This document shows, piece by piece, positions 50,880-60,715 of a stretch of 64,000 nt of DNA. A program made the position numbers and the translations under genes. Source of the stretch: Bin80 sp965261255. GTDB lineage: Bacteria; Bacteroidota; Rhodothermia; Rhodothermales; Bin80. The stretch's first letter is position 1; every line of letters starts with the position of its first letter. Below the pieces are notes generated by a model, which was given only the letters and a program-made list of their open reading frames with translations, did no database searches and was not told the DNA's origin. The stretch lies in assembly GCA_965261255.1 (NCBI GenBank), contig CBDHCQ010000004.1, forward strand, positions 3,038,001-3,102,000, read 5' to 3'.

Positions 50880-52420
50880 CTGATCGTTACTCGGACTTGG
50901 ATCGCCGTCGCAAGGAAGCAACGCTGGGGGGTGGACAGTCACGGATCGACCGGCAGCACGACCGGGGAAAGCTAACTGCACGCGAACGGATCACCGTTCT
51001 CCTAGACGAGGACTCATTCGTAGAAATGGGCCAATTGGTCAGACACCAATTCACCGACTTTGGTCTCGCGGATAATCGGCCGTATGGCGATGGCGTGGTG
51101 ACCGGCTATGGTACGGTCCACGGCCGGCTGGTTTACGTGTACGCACAAGATTTTACCGTTTTTGGGGGATCGTTAGGTCGTGCACATGCTTCCAAAATTG
51201 TCCAGTTACTTGATTTAGCACTACAGAATGGGGCCCCCGTGATTGGACTAAGTGATTCAGGAGGAGCACGGATCCAGGAGGGCGTAGTCTCCCTGGGCGG
51301 CTATGCAGACATTTTTCTGAAGAACACCTTGCTTTCGGGGGTGGTGCCGCAGATTTCCGCAATAATGGGACCGTGTGCTGGTGGAGCTGTATATAGCCCG
51401 GCCATCACGGATCTCACTTTTATGGTGGAGGGCACCAGTTACATGTTCGTCACAGGCCCTGATGTCGTGCATTCGGTAACACAAGAGGAAGTGACCGCAG
51501 AAGATCTCGGAGGCGCAGCAATGCACGCTGAGCGCAGCGGTGTCGTTCACGCGGCCTATCCTAATGATGTCGTTTGTCTGGAGGCCATCAGAACTGTTCT
51601 CAGTTATTTACCTCAAAACTGTGAAGAACAGCCGGAAATCCATACTTCTTACCAGTCTCCCGGAGGTGTGGCGGGCGATCTGGATACGTTGATCCCTGAA
51701 AATCCAAACAAGCCGTACGACATGCACGATGTCATACATTTATTGGTGGACAGGGAAACTTTTTTTCCGGTTCATGACCAGTTTGCGCGTAATCTGATAT
51801 GCGGTTTTGCCCGCATAGGTGGACACGCAGTTGGGATTGTCGCCAATCAACCTGCCCATCTGGCCGGAGTTCTTGACATTGACGCTTCTGTAAAAGGCGC
51901 CCGATTTGTTCGATTGTGTGATGCATTCAACGTGCCCCTAGTCACACTTGAGGATGTTCCCGGCTTTCTGCCAGGAACGGATCAGGAATGGAACGGGATC
52001 ATTCGACATGGAGCCAAATTACTGTACGCTTTCTGTGAGGCCACCGTCCCTAAACTCACAGTGATAACCCGGAAAGCATACGGGGGCGCGTATGACGTTA
52101 TGAGTTCCAAACATATCCGGGGGGATATGAACTACGCATGGCCTAGTGCTGAGATTGCTGTTATGGGATCCAAGGGGGCCGTCAGAATCCTGCATCGTGC
52201 AGCGCTGCAAAATGCCGAAAATGCAGATGCGCTGGAAGAAGAATTTTCCCGTGACTACAGAGCGCGTTTTGCCAATCCGTACGTTGCTGCAGAGCACGGC
52301 TATATAGATGAGGTCATTCATCCCCGGGAAACGCGAGAGCGTATCATTACGGGTCTCCAGGTGCTCAGGAACAAGGTGCTGAATAATCCACGCAAAAAAC
52401 ACGGCAATATCCCCCTCTGA
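50876..52420 (+). CDS. pccB: Acyl-CoA carboxylase carboxyltransferase (beta) subunit
   Basis: 514 residues. The carboxyltransferase domain has DRQHDRGKLTARERI near the N-terminus, GLSDSGGARIQEGV, ISAIMGPCAGGAVYSPA, DVPGFLPGTDQEWNGIIRHGAKLLYAF, and RKAYGGAYDVMSSKHIRGDMNYAWPSAEIAVMG near the C-terminus. These are the PccB/MmdA-type features. With a biotin carboxylase alpha subunit it would carboxylate propionyl- or another acyl-CoA. No alpha subunit is in the window, so the exact substrate is open. It overlaps the preceding gene (ATGA) and is followed by a terminator. Confidence 0.9.
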   Translation: MTDRYSDLDRRRKEATLGGGQSRIDRQHDRGKLTARERITVLLDEDSFVEMGQLVRHQFTDFGLADNRPYGDGVVTGYGTVHGRLVYVYAQDFTVFGGSLGRAHASKIVQLLDLALQNGAPVIGLSDSGGARIQEGVVSLGGYADIFLKNTLLSGVVPQISAIMGPCAGGAVYSPAITDLTFMVEGTSYMFVTGPDVVHSVTQEEVTAEDLGGAAMHAERSGVVHAAYPNDVVCLEAIRTVLSYLPQNCEEQPEIHTSYQSPGGVAGDLDTLIPENPNKPYDMHDVIHLLVDRETFFPVHDQFARNLICGFARIGGHAVGIVANQPAHLAGVLDIDASVKGARFVRLCDAFNVPLVTLEDVPGFLPGTDQEWNGIIRHGAKLLYAFCEATVPKLTVITRKAYGGAYDVMSSKHIRGDMNYAWPSAEIAVMGSKGAVRILHRAALQNAENADALEEEFSRDYRARFANPYVAAEHGYIDEVIHPRETRERIITGLQVLRNKVLNNPRKKHGNIPL

Positions 52421-52427
52421 TCAAAAA

Positions 52428-52462
52428 TAGCCAGTTTTTCGTCTCCAGACGGGCTTTTTTTC
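52428..52462 (+). terminator. Intrinsic terminator after the carboxylase gene
   Basis: AGCC.....CGTCT (52429-52445) pairs with AGACG.GGCT (52446-52454 region; core CGTCTCCAGACG), followed directly by a run of seven or more T. It closes the S9 peptidase-amidohydrolase-carboxylase run. Confidence 0.75.
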
Positions 52463-52623
52463 GGGGATTATGGCCAAAATGGAACCGTTGTGTTTTTTGT
52501 ACATTAAGAGGTTATCTTGCCTAATGCCCTGTTACTTAGGCATCTAAGGGCAAATATGTAAGAGGAAACTTTAAGTAAGGCAAGAGAGTTTTTCGTAAAG
52601 GTAGTTGACTTTTTGACGACGAG

Positions 52624-55380
52624 ATGATGAAAAAGCTACTTTTTACCCTGCTCATTGCAGCAACAGCCTCGGTCGAGACAAGCAAAGCACAAGAGGTAAT
52701 GCCTCCCGAACCGGCTCCCGTGGAGGATTTGCGCGGATATGATTGGCATTTCCTTTCCCAGAAGCTGGGGAATCCGTGGTCCTCACTTACAGATCCTCAG
52801 ATCATGTATCGTGTCAGTCGGGTATACCTGCTCCAGTCACGTATTATTCAGGCGCAGGCAGTGGGAGATAAGCACTCTCTGGAGCACTATATGGATCAGG
52901 CAATGGATGAGCTTGCAGTGTTGTCTGATCAGCCCGGTTTTGTGAATCAGCCCCAATTCCGGGAACTCTATAGGACGATCGTCCATGAACACGAAGAATA
53001 CTTTGGTGCAGATCTGGACGAATTCCCAGAATACAGGTCTATCCTTGCGCGCCGAAGTACCATGTTTGGTACACAGGCTCAGAGGGAAATCACAAAGGAT
53101 GAGATCTCAACATTATCCGAAGTAGCACCTACTGCCACAACAGAGTACACTGCACGAATCCAGGTCGTAAACCGTGCAGGCACGACACTGGGATCAGTTA
53201 CTCCGCGAGGGTACGACCGATATCCCCGATCCCAGGACTGCGGGAATCCACGGGGTTCGTTGACTGAGGACCAGATTGCGTGTCGTGTCAGCCGTGCATA
53301 CCGGTTGCAATCCCGTACTATTCGGGCGCAGGCAGACGGGGATCTTTACGCTGCCGAACGGTACATGAATCAGGTCATAAATGACCTTGTGGTGCTGTCT
53401 AAACAGTCCGATTTCGTGAGTCAGCCCCAATTCCGGGAGCTCTACAGAACGGTCGTTTATGAGCACGAGACAGGCCCCGATAAGGGTGTGAATAAGTCAC
53501 AGGAATATGGGGAGATCTATGCTCTCCGGGATGCCATGTTTGAAGCACAATCCCTGACGCAAGTCCCCATGGATGCGGCAGCAAGCCTGCCGAGAGTAAA
53601 TCCTGTGGCCACGACAATACCGATGACACAGAACAAACTCGTGGAGGATAGAATCGTTTGGTGGCTGGAGGAGGTCCGGCGAGATGATGTCATCCGGTGG
53701 TTGGGTCGTGCAGATGCGTACTTCCCGATGATTGAGCAAATCTTCGCGGAAGAAGGCGTGCCGGACGAGCTAAAGTATCTCGCAGGGGTTGAGAGCGGAT
53801 TGAATCCGCGCGCACGAAGCCCTGCTAAGGCTGTCGGAATGTGGCAGTTCATTGCTGGCACGGGGCGTGGTATGGGCTTGCGTATTGACGAATACGTAGA
53901 CGAGCGTATGGACCCTGTTAAGGCTACACGCGCAGCGGCTCGCCATTTGAAGCAACTCTATGGGTACTATGGAGAAGACTGGCAGGTGGCACTTTCCGGA
54001 TATAATTGCAGTCCCAAATGTGTACTACGGGCTATTTCGCGAGCGGGTGGTACGCGCAAAAATCCGCCGTCATACTGGCAGATTCGGAGGCATCTGCCTA
54101 CAGAGACACAAAAATATATACCGAAGTTTATTTCGCTCGCGCTGATTATGTCCAATCCCGCAAAATTCGGGCTGCCTGCAGTTTCGAATGGACCAGAGTT
54201 CACCTATGATGAGGTTACGGTTAGCGGGATGTTGAAACTGGAAACGATCGCGCGTATGGTAGGCACAACAACTAGGCACATCCAGGAATTGAATCCAGAG
54301 CTTCGGCGCGGAATATTGCCTCCAGACCGCACTCCATACACGCTGCGAATTCCGGCCAATACATTTGCAAAATTTGCGGATGCCTTTGAGCAACTCCCCG
54401 ATGAGGAGAAGGCAATGCCCGGGGAGCATCGCGTACGCAGGGGAGAAAACCTGGGCAGGATCGCCAGACGATATGGTGTGACTGTTCGAGCGATCCAGAA
54501 TGCTAACGGGCTTGGAAACCGTACGCGGATTCATCCAAATGACCGGCTGGTTATTCCGGGGATGTCAGGCCGCGGTGTGGCTAAACTTGAGGGTACTAGT
54601 GCAAGACTGGTGGCATGGGGCAAGCGGGCCACCAGGCCAATTGCGTTTGATAGTAAAATGGCCGAAGCAGCGCGCCGGACGCCCGTCAAACTTGCAAGCA
54701 ATACCAGAACCCGTCCTGCGGAAAACAACTCCTCGTCGAACCAAACGACCCAGAATTCTGGCTCTCCAGGGAGTACACAGTCAAGCATAATACATACCGT
54801 GCGCCGGGGAGATACGCTGTCGGAACTAGCCACTGAATTCGGAACCACGGTAAGCGCCATCCAACAGGCCAATGGACTTCGTGGAACGAGGATCGGTCGT
54901 GGCCAGCGGCTGAAGATTCCCAGCGGACGTATTACACACACCGTTAGGCGGGGCGAAAGCCTGGGAATACTTGCTAAGCGCTACGGTACGACTGTGCAAA
55001 ATATCAGGAGTGTCAACAATTTGCGTTCCAATACCATTTATCCTGGGCAAAAGCTCTTGATCGGAGGAACCAGTGCATATGCTACTACACATACCGTCAG
55101 GCGAGGCGAGAACCTTGGACTGATTGCCAGGCGTTACGGCACATCCGTACGGCAGATCATGAATGCCAATAACTTGCGTTCCAGTCGGATCTATCCAGGG
55201 CAAAAGCTTACGATTGGGGGCGGGGACGCTAATGCACGCATCGTGCACACCGTTAAAAGAGGAGAGAACCTGACAAGGATTGCGCAGCGTTACGGTACAA
55301 CCGTGCGAAGCATTCGGAATATCAACAATTTGCGCTCCAGCCGGATCTATCCTGGGCAGAGACTTTCGATTAATCCATGA
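52624..55380 (+). CDS. mltD: MltD-like lytic transglycosylase with LysM domains and a duplicated N-terminal module
   Basis: 918 residues. Signal peptide (about 1-22). Two homologous ~88-residue modules follow at residues 39-127 and 197-283, each with the pattern YD......GNP..SLT..QI..RVSR.Y.LQSR.I.AQA and ending QPQFRELYRT.V.EHE. The SLT domain (about 370-500) has its catalytic Glu at E390 in AGVESGLNPRARSPAKAVG and ALSGYNCSP. A divergent LysM-like unit lies near 550, and five clear LysM domains of the HTVRRGE type occupy about 600-645 and 723-918. It cleaves glycan strands with formation of 1,6-anhydro ends. The duplicated N-terminal module is unusual. Starts at 52624 and 52627 are equally possible. 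Confidence 0.88.
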   Translation: MMKKLLFTLLIAATASVETSKAQEVMPPEPAPVEDLRGYDWHFLSQKLGNPWSSLTDPQIMYRVSRVYLLQSRIIQAQAVGDKHSLEHYMDQAMDELAVLSDQPGFVNQPQFRELYRTIVHEHEEYFGADLDEFPEYRSILARRSTMFGTQAQREITKDEISTLSEVAPTATTEYTARIQVVNRAGTTLGSVTPRGYDRYPRSQDCGNPRGSLTEDQIACRVSRAYRLQSRTIRAQADGDLYAAERYMNQVINDLVVLSKQSDFVSQPQFRELYRTVVYEHETGPDKGVNKSQEYGEIYALRDAMFEAQSLTQVPMDAAASLPRVNPVATTIPMTQNKLVEDRIVWWLEEVRRDDVIRWLGRADAYFPMIEQIFAEEGVPDELKYLAGVESGLNPRARSPAKAVGMWQFIAGTGRGMGLRIDEYVDERMDPVKATRAAARHLKQLYGYYGEDWQVALSGYNCSPKCVLRAISRAGGTRKNPPSYWQIRRHLPTETQKYIPKFISLALIMSNPAKFGLPAVSNGPEFTYDEVTVSGMLKLETIARMVGTTTRHIQELNPELRRGILPPDRTPYTLRIPANTFAKFADAFEQLPDEEKAMPGEHRVRRGENLGRIARRYGVTVRAIQNANGLGNRTRIHPNDRLVIPGMSGRGVAKLEGTSARLVAWGKRATRPIAFDSKMAEAARRTPVKLASNTRTRPAENNSSSNQTTQNSGSPGSTQSSIIHTVRRGDTLSELATEFGTTVSAIQQANGLRGTRIGRGQRLKIPSGRITHTVRRGESLGILAKRYGTTVQNIRSVNNLRSNTIYPGQKLLIGGTSAYATTHTVRRGENLGLIARRYGTSVRQIMNANNLRSSRIYPGQKLTIGGGDANARIVHTVKRGENLTRIAQRYGTTVRSIRNINNLRSSRIYPGQRLSINP

Positions 55381-55394
55381 GTCTCTGTGGCCGA

Positions 55395-58376
55395 TCAGGG
55401 TTGCTGGCGTAACAATTTTGGTTCCAAGAGAGCAAGCGCTTCTCGATTCTGACCATGTACAGATGGTTCATTGCACCAAAGCCATCGTAGTGTGGCTACG
55501 GTTTCGGGAATATTGTTACCCGTCAGATGAAACATCTTGAGCACCGCGTAGTCTATTTTCTCGCGTACTTCGTCTGCATGAGACTGGCAAGCCGGGAGTA
55601 AGCTCTGTGTGGAGAATTCATCAAATGCAGTAGCAGCTTGCTCTAGTCGAGTTTTCGGTATCTGATCTAGTCTTGGGCAGGGAATATCTGCTAATGCTTT
55701 GACCTGTGTTCTGGACCGTCCGCTGTGCGTCCGTTGGCCCTGTGTCCAGTGAACCAGGAAACCCAGTGTAGAATTGGCCCACAAGGCAAAAGCCTTGAGT
55801 ACATGTTGGTCTTCGTGTTGCAGCGAAGTCCAGGTTGACCCGCCCATGCCCGGATACGTTGTTACTGCAGACAATAATGCCTGAGAGGTCCAGCGCATGT
55901 TTCGTGCATAGAACAGCGTACTGCGAAATTGCCGCATTGCCTCCCGTTTCGCATCCGATCCAACCCCGGCGGGAGACATCCCCTTGTGCGTAGGCGATAC
56001 GGTCAAGTATTTCTGTGTGTGGCTATCGGCCTTCCAGAGCGCGCGGTCTGGGCCGATTGCGTCTATCGGACTGACGACAGGAACGAACTCGAAAGCCCCA
56101 CGCGGGTCCCTACCTGACAGGTGTCCTATCATGTCGTGTGTGGGTCCAACTTTGAATAGATCTCCGATTGTGGACATCGGCACGCCGATTGATGCAACAT
56201 GCTCGTCAAAGCGAATGACCCCGTCCAGGAGTGCATTGGCAGTCAGCGCAAGGCTGGCATGCAAAACCCCTAAAGGGTTCCAGGGAGCTCCGGCTGCCTT
56301 GGTTGTAAAGGCGCATATTTGTCCTGCCTCATCATCACCCACCCTGATAGAATAAGTCGTCGATGAAGCTTTGATTTGCTTGAGTGCCGATTGAATTGAG
56401 CGAGCAATTACGCCGGCTTCCCCGGTACGTAAAACAGGTTGACGCAGCGTTACACAGTACACGTTCGCGACCGAAAGTGCTCCTTTCTGACCATGCGTGC
56501 TCCGTTTAGTACCTACAAAAAGCATTTCTTTCATACCTGTGTCAGCAGAAAGCGACTGTTTTCCCGAAGCCCGACGATCTGCCACAGTTATGGCTATGAT
56601 ATCTTCAAACTCCTGCTCAATCATGCGCCGCGTAACGGCCCATGATTCCGCAAAGGCCGCAGACAACGGCAGCACAAAACCAACCCGTCCCCCCGGTTTG
56701 CATTTCTGGCGGGCCAAGGCAAGAAAAGATGCGGCTAATCCTGCTCGATTATTCACTGCCTCTTTCTTCACTAGCCTCTTCCAGCGCTTCTGGCAGGCCT
56801 TTCGTTCAGTTTCCGACAGACCTCCAATATCGAAGACACTTAAGCCTCCCCGGGTCCGGGAATAGGGTGGATTCATAAGAATCCAGTCGATTGAGGCATC
56901 TTGGACGTAAACAGCATTTTTAGCGCCGTTGTCCGCGAATTTCCCCGCCCGCGCGCTGAACAGATCAACCACGCGCTGCGTCGCAAAATATTCCAGGGAT
57001 CCTGTTTGTCCTTTTTCTCCTCCGATGCTAACCCATCCGATCTGCGTATTTCCATATGGATCGCCATATCCCAACGCAGCCAGTGAGGACATTGTCAGGT
57101 GGGCAGCAATAGGGTTCACATCTGTCCCGATAATACCGCCCTCCATAGCAGCCATATGTAGTCTGCGGAGGCTTTCCAAGTTGCCTCCGGCATACTCGTG
57201 AAGTGCTGACACACGCTGGTAACCCGCACGAAGCAGTGTGCCGGTTCCACAGGACAAATCGCTCAGATTGTGCTTTCCGAACAGGTCTGCATCTCCCCAT
57301 TCCTCTTCGGCGAGCAGCGATTGGTCAATGGTAAGATCAGCCAAGAGCTCGGCTATGGCTGGTCGTGTATAGAAGGCAGCAGCCTCCTTCCGATCTTCAG
57401 CCAGTTTTGGGAATAGTTCACCACCAATATTGATATGCAGTCCCAATCGTGCCGTCTCAATCTCCTGAGTAGCTTCGATGAGCTTCGCAAGCACTTTCGG
57501 AGTTTCTTCAGGACTGAATTTTTCAGCCAGCTGGAGTGCTTCAATCGCAGGCCTAAAGACAGAATTCTGGCGGTGCCTGTTAATGATGTGCCACGCCTCT
57601 GCCTGTTCAATCACGTTCGGAGGGAATGTACTCACAGAGCTTATTTGCGGGATTTCTTCTATTCCCTGCCTAGCAAGCCTCTGCTGTGTTGACAGTGCAT
57701 TCAACCACAACAACGTTACCGTACGAAGTCCGCCGAGCGGTGAGTGTTGGAACAGATGCCGCGCAATCTCTTGCTGCTCCTCGGGCGACAGCGCTGCTTC
57801 CAGTCCATCTGCTGCACCTTCCACGAGTTGAGCAACACGCTCTCCAACGGTATCAATTTCTTCTTGAGGTAATCGTATCCGAGACAAGAATGAAGAAAGG
57901 TCAAATACATTGCCCTCGATAAATCCGTTTTGAGGCCATCGGCGCCGTACCACCCGGTGAGCAGGGGTTCGTCGGGTGCCTTCTAGGAGTTGATGGACTG
58001 CGTACATAATCGGAGCTCCATCCCAAAGGAGATCCGTGATATTGGGAATGCGATCATTTTGAAATCTTTTCGGGATACAGAGGGCTATGGCGGTATCGAT
58101 TCGGGTTCGGTCTGTTCGTGTCTCTAGTCCGAGTCGCGCAACTGCATCCCGGTCTGCACCCCGTGCACTGAATGAGCATTCAATGATGATTGGTGGAAAA
58201 ATATCATCATCAATCAGAATGTCGGATATTAATTCTGAAGTCTTGTTTGTGTGTAACAGATTGGGTTCATCTACTCTTACACATTCAGGTTTTGCAGACC
58301 AGTGTGCGCTCGACCGCCGCAGTGCCTGACCAAGCGCCCGCAAAAACATTATTTCAGCGGCTCGCCTACCTACCAT
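55395..58376 (-). CDS. N6-adenine DNA methylase, large standalone protein
   Basis: 993 residues. Motif I DLSCGTGTLLRAG near residues 372-384 and catalytic motif IV NPPY at residues 502-505 (WILMNPPYSRTRGG) identify a gamma-type N6-adenine methyltransferase. The N-terminal ~200 residues have PPIIIECSFSARGADRDAVARLGL, similar to an E.x.F element in methylases fused to a PD-(D/E)XK-like or target-recognition module. The C-terminal ~350 residues resemble a target-recognition region (LADIPCP.L, type IIG-like). No neighbouring restriction or specificity subunit is visible, so it could be a type IIG enzyme, a component of a larger defence locus, or an orphan methylase. The convergent neighbour ends 15 bp away. 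Confidence 0.8.
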   Translation of the reverse strand: MVGRRAAEIMFLRALGQALRRSSAHWSAKPECVRVDEPNLLHTNKTSELISDILIDDDIFPPIIIECSFSARGADRDAVARLGLETRTDRTRIDTAIALCIPKRFQNDRIPNITDLLWDGAPIMYAVHQLLEGTRRTPAHRVVRRRWPQNGFIEGNVFDLSSFLSRIRLPQEEIDTVGERVAQLVEGAADGLEAALSPEEQQEIARHLFQHSPLGGLRTVTLLWLNALSTQQRLARQGIEEIPQISSVSTFPPNVIEQAEAWHIINRHRQNSVFRPAIEALQLAEKFSPEETPKVLAKLIEATQEIETARLGLHINIGGELFPKLAEDRKEAAAFYTRPAIAELLADLTIDQSLLAEEEWGDADLFGKHNLSDLSCGTGTLLRAGYQRVSALHEYAGGNLESLRRLHMAAMEGGIIGTDVNPIAAHLTMSSLAALGYGDPYGNTQIGWVSIGGEKGQTGSLEYFATQRVVDLFSARAGKFADNGAKNAVYVQDASIDWILMNPPYSRTRGGLSVFDIGGLSETERKACQKRWKRLVKKEAVNNRAGLAASFLALARQKCKPGGRVGFVLPLSAAFAESWAVTRRMIEQEFEDIIAITVADRRASGKQSLSADTGMKEMLFVGTKRSTHGQKGALSVANVYCVTLRQPVLRTGEAGVIARSIQSALKQIKASSTTYSIRVGDDEAGQICAFTTKAAGAPWNPLGVLHASLALTANALLDGVIRFDEHVASIGVPMSTIGDLFKVGPTHDMIGHLSGRDPRGAFEFVPVVSPIDAIGPDRALWKADSHTQKYLTVSPTHKGMSPAGVGSDAKREAMRQFRSTLFYARNMRWTSQALLSAVTTYPGMGGSTWTSLQHEDQHVLKAFALWANSTLGFLVHWTQGQRTHSGRSRTQVKALADIPCPRLDQIPKTRLEQAATAFDEFSTQSLLPACQSHADEVREKIDYAVLKMFHLTGNNIPETVATLRWLWCNEPSVHGQNREALALLEPKLLRQQP

Positions 58377-58638
58377 TACACAACTTGTTGGCTAAGATTT
58401 TATGCTATTACCATAAAGTAAGCAGATGAAACTACCGAAGTTATAAGGATTAGCCAACGTATACAAAGGAGTTGCTTCAGCTCATCTGCATGGAAGCCAA
58501 CGCTAGGTTACGGGTAGAATTGAGAGTTTGAGGCTTTGACGTAGTGTCAATAACGAATCTTGCGTCTGATCGTCTCCCAGTGATCAGGAAGCGTCAATTG
58601 TGAATAAGGAGTACGGTACTGGACTGTGCGATCGAGTA

Positions 58639-59910
58639 CTAACCGTAGCCATATAACAGACCTAGGAAGATCAGGAAACCTAAGAATAGTCCTATTCCAC
58701 CGGACAGCGTTAGCCGCTTGGAGCGTAGCGTCCATAATAATGGCAGAGTCAGCACCACAGACGCCAAGATAGAAATATTGGCGGGCCCCAATGCCACGTC
58801 TGGGAGGGGCGTAATGAAGCCGCAAATGGCCATAATCAGGAATACATCAAAAACGTTCGACTGAAAAATGTGACCGACCAAAAGCTCATGCCGACCACGA
58901 CGGACAACATTCAGGGCCACAGCGATGTCTGGAAGGGACGTGCCAATTGCCAATGCACTGGCAGCAAGAATCCCTGAGTCAATCCCCAAGTCCGTTTCAA
59001 GTGCTTGAAGTGCGTGTACTACGATTACTCCGCTGAAATAAAGAACCACGATGCTGAAGACCAACAGAATACCTGCAACCCATGTTCGCAGCAAGGCCGA
59101 ACGGGCTGTCGGACTATCTGAAGATGCTGATCTGAATTGGCCCCATGAAAAATTACTCGAGGCCTGAAGGATAAACAGCAGTCCCAACCCACCGATAAAG
59201 CAGAAGCGAGCAACATCTCCTGCATCCCTTGACATCTCCAGTAGCTTTGACCAAATGGGAGGAAGAAAAACCAAAACAAATACCAGAAAGGAAAGCCCAA
59301 CTTTCAGCCACGCTTCGCTGCCCCAACTGCGCGAAGAAAAGGATCGTTCGTCATGCTGCTGCACAGCAGACTCCGTACTACTGATACGCTGACGGCGGCC
59401 GCGGTTGATTTCCGTAACCATGAAGGCTACATAGAAGCCAAAGAACAACATGGCATCCGCACGGCTGAAAACATTATCTAGACAAACGGCCCAAGCCAAG
59501 ATCACAGATGCGGCAGCAAAAAAAACAGGAAAAGTGATTCTTGTGTCGAAAGTCAGATAACCATTTGACAACGCCTGCGTTTTGGTGAACAAATAAAACC
59601 TGTTTCCCGTCTGGACAAAAAAGTAGAGTGCAAGCACGCCAAACCCAAAACCTGCCCCCAGGTTGGCAATTATCGTCCCGAAGATGGTTGGGGTGACCAA
59701 GGTCGGAGTACCCAAATTTACGGCAGCAACCGAGGTGAACAGCTCTGGAAGAGACGTGCCGATCCCAATCAGAAAACTGCCAATGAAGTAATCCCTTAAC
59801 CGGAGTCTATTTCCAATCCGACTGGCCTGATCTACCAGTAAATCACTCGATCGTACAATGGCATAGATCGATATGACCAGCAATAAAATATCTATTACCA
59901 CGGGAGGCAT
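58639..59910 (-). CDS. Sodium/calcium (cation) exchanger family protein
   Basis: 423 residues with about ten membrane segments in two halves. Each half carries the alpha-repeat: IGSFLIGIGTSLPELFTSVAAV near residues 43-65 and LAASALAIGTSLPDIAVALNVV near 300-320. A hydrophilic loop (about 180-205, SSTESAVQQHDER) separates the halves. This is the CaCA superfamily, closest in appearance to YrbG-type Na+/Ca2+ antiporters. The ion is not certain. It lies upstream of sdhB on the opposite side of a 45-bp gap, on the same strand as the sdh genes. Confidence 0.87.
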   Translation of the reverse strand: MPPVVIDILLLVISIYAIVRSSDLLVDQASRIGNRLRLRDYFIGSFLIGIGTSLPELFTSVAAVNLGTPTLVTPTIFGTIIANLGAGFGFGVLALYFFVQTGNRFYLFTKTQALSNGYLTFDTRITFPVFFAAASVILAWAVCLDNVFSRADAMLFFGFYVAFMVTEINRGRRQRISSTESAVQQHDERSFSSRSWGSEAWLKVGLSFLVFVLVFLPPIWSKLLEMSRDAGDVARFCFIGGLGLLFILQASSNFSWGQFRSASSDSPTARSALLRTWVAGILLVFSIVVLYFSGVIVVHALQALETDLGIDSGILAASALAIGTSLPDIAVALNVVRRGRHELLVGHIFQSNVFDVFLIMAICGFITPLPDVALGPANISILASVVLTLPLLWTLRSKRLTLSGGIGLFLGFLIFLGLLYGYG

Positions 59911-59955
59911 CCTATGGTACTGGTAAATAGGTTGTAAGGGAAGAGGGAAAAGTGT

Positions 59956-60711
59956 CTATTTTGAAAAGACCCCCTTCATGTAAGCCCGCCGCATGCTCGC
60001 AATCCCAGACACGGAAATCCCTTTTGGGCACACCGCCTCACATTCGGCATAGTTGGAACAGTCCCCGAACCCCTCTGCTTCCATCTGATCCACCATGGCC
60101 ACAACACGCCGTGAAGCTTCCACCTGCCCCTGAGGAAGTAACGCCAGATGTGCAATTTTTGCTGCTGTAAAGAGAGAGGCGCTGCCATTAGGGCATGCCG
60201 CCACGCACGCACCGCAACCAATACAGGCCGCAAAATCCATGGCTTCCTCTGCAGCATCCTTTGAGATTGGAATGGCATTGGCATCAGGTGCGGATCCCGT
60301 TTTCACAGAAACGTACCCATGGGCAGTAATGATGCGATCAAATGCGCTCCGATCAACTACAAGGTCCCGAACGATCGGAAATGCAGCCGCACGGAATGGC
60401 TCCACCGTAATCGTATCCCCGTCCTTGAAGCTTCGCATATGCAACTGGCAGACCGCTGTACGTTGTTGGGGACCGTGAGCAATTCCCGCGACCATTAGCC
60501 CGCACGATCCGCAGATCCCTTCACGACAATCACTGTCGAACTCCACGGGATCATCCTCACTGGCTATAAGCTGCTCGTTGAGCACATCAAGCAATTCCAG
60601 AAAGGACATGTGCTCGCTCGCATTACTGACTTTATAGTCAACCAGCTTACCTGGGGCTTCGGGGCTTTTTTGCCTCCAGATACGCAGGTTTATGGTCATG
60701 TTTTTTGCCAT
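59956..60711 (-). CDS. sdhB: Succinate dehydrogenase/fumarate reductase iron-sulfur subunit
   Basis: 251 residues from the ATG at 60711, 4 bp after the sdhA stop. An internal ATG at 60699 is possible, and the frame also opens upstream into sdhA. It has the [2Fe-2S] ligands in CREGICGSCGLMVAG and AVCQLHM, a [4Fe-4S] site CIGCGACVAACPNG, and the [3Fe-4S] region CSNYAECEAVCPKG. It passes electrons from SdhA to the membrane quinone. The non-classical b558 type with a single cytochrome subunit fits the genes upstream. Confidence 0.94.
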   Translation of the reverse strand: MAKNMTINLRIWRQKSPEAPGKLVDYKVSNASEHMSFLELLDVLNEQLIASEDDPVEFDSDCREGICGSCGLMVAGIAHGPQQRTAVCQLHMRSFKDGDTITVEPFRAAAFPIVRDLVVDRSAFDRIITAHGYVSVKTGSAPDANAIPISKDAAEEAMDFAACIGCGACVAACPNGSASLFTAAKIAHLALLPQGQVEASRRVVAMVDQMEAEGFGDCSNYAECEAVCPKGISVSGIASMRRAYMKGVFSK

Positions 60712-60715
60712 AGCA

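Noticed and set aside
54531..54941. Minus-strand frames opposite the LysM repeats
   Set aside because: They arise from the repetitive LysM coding sequence read in reverse.
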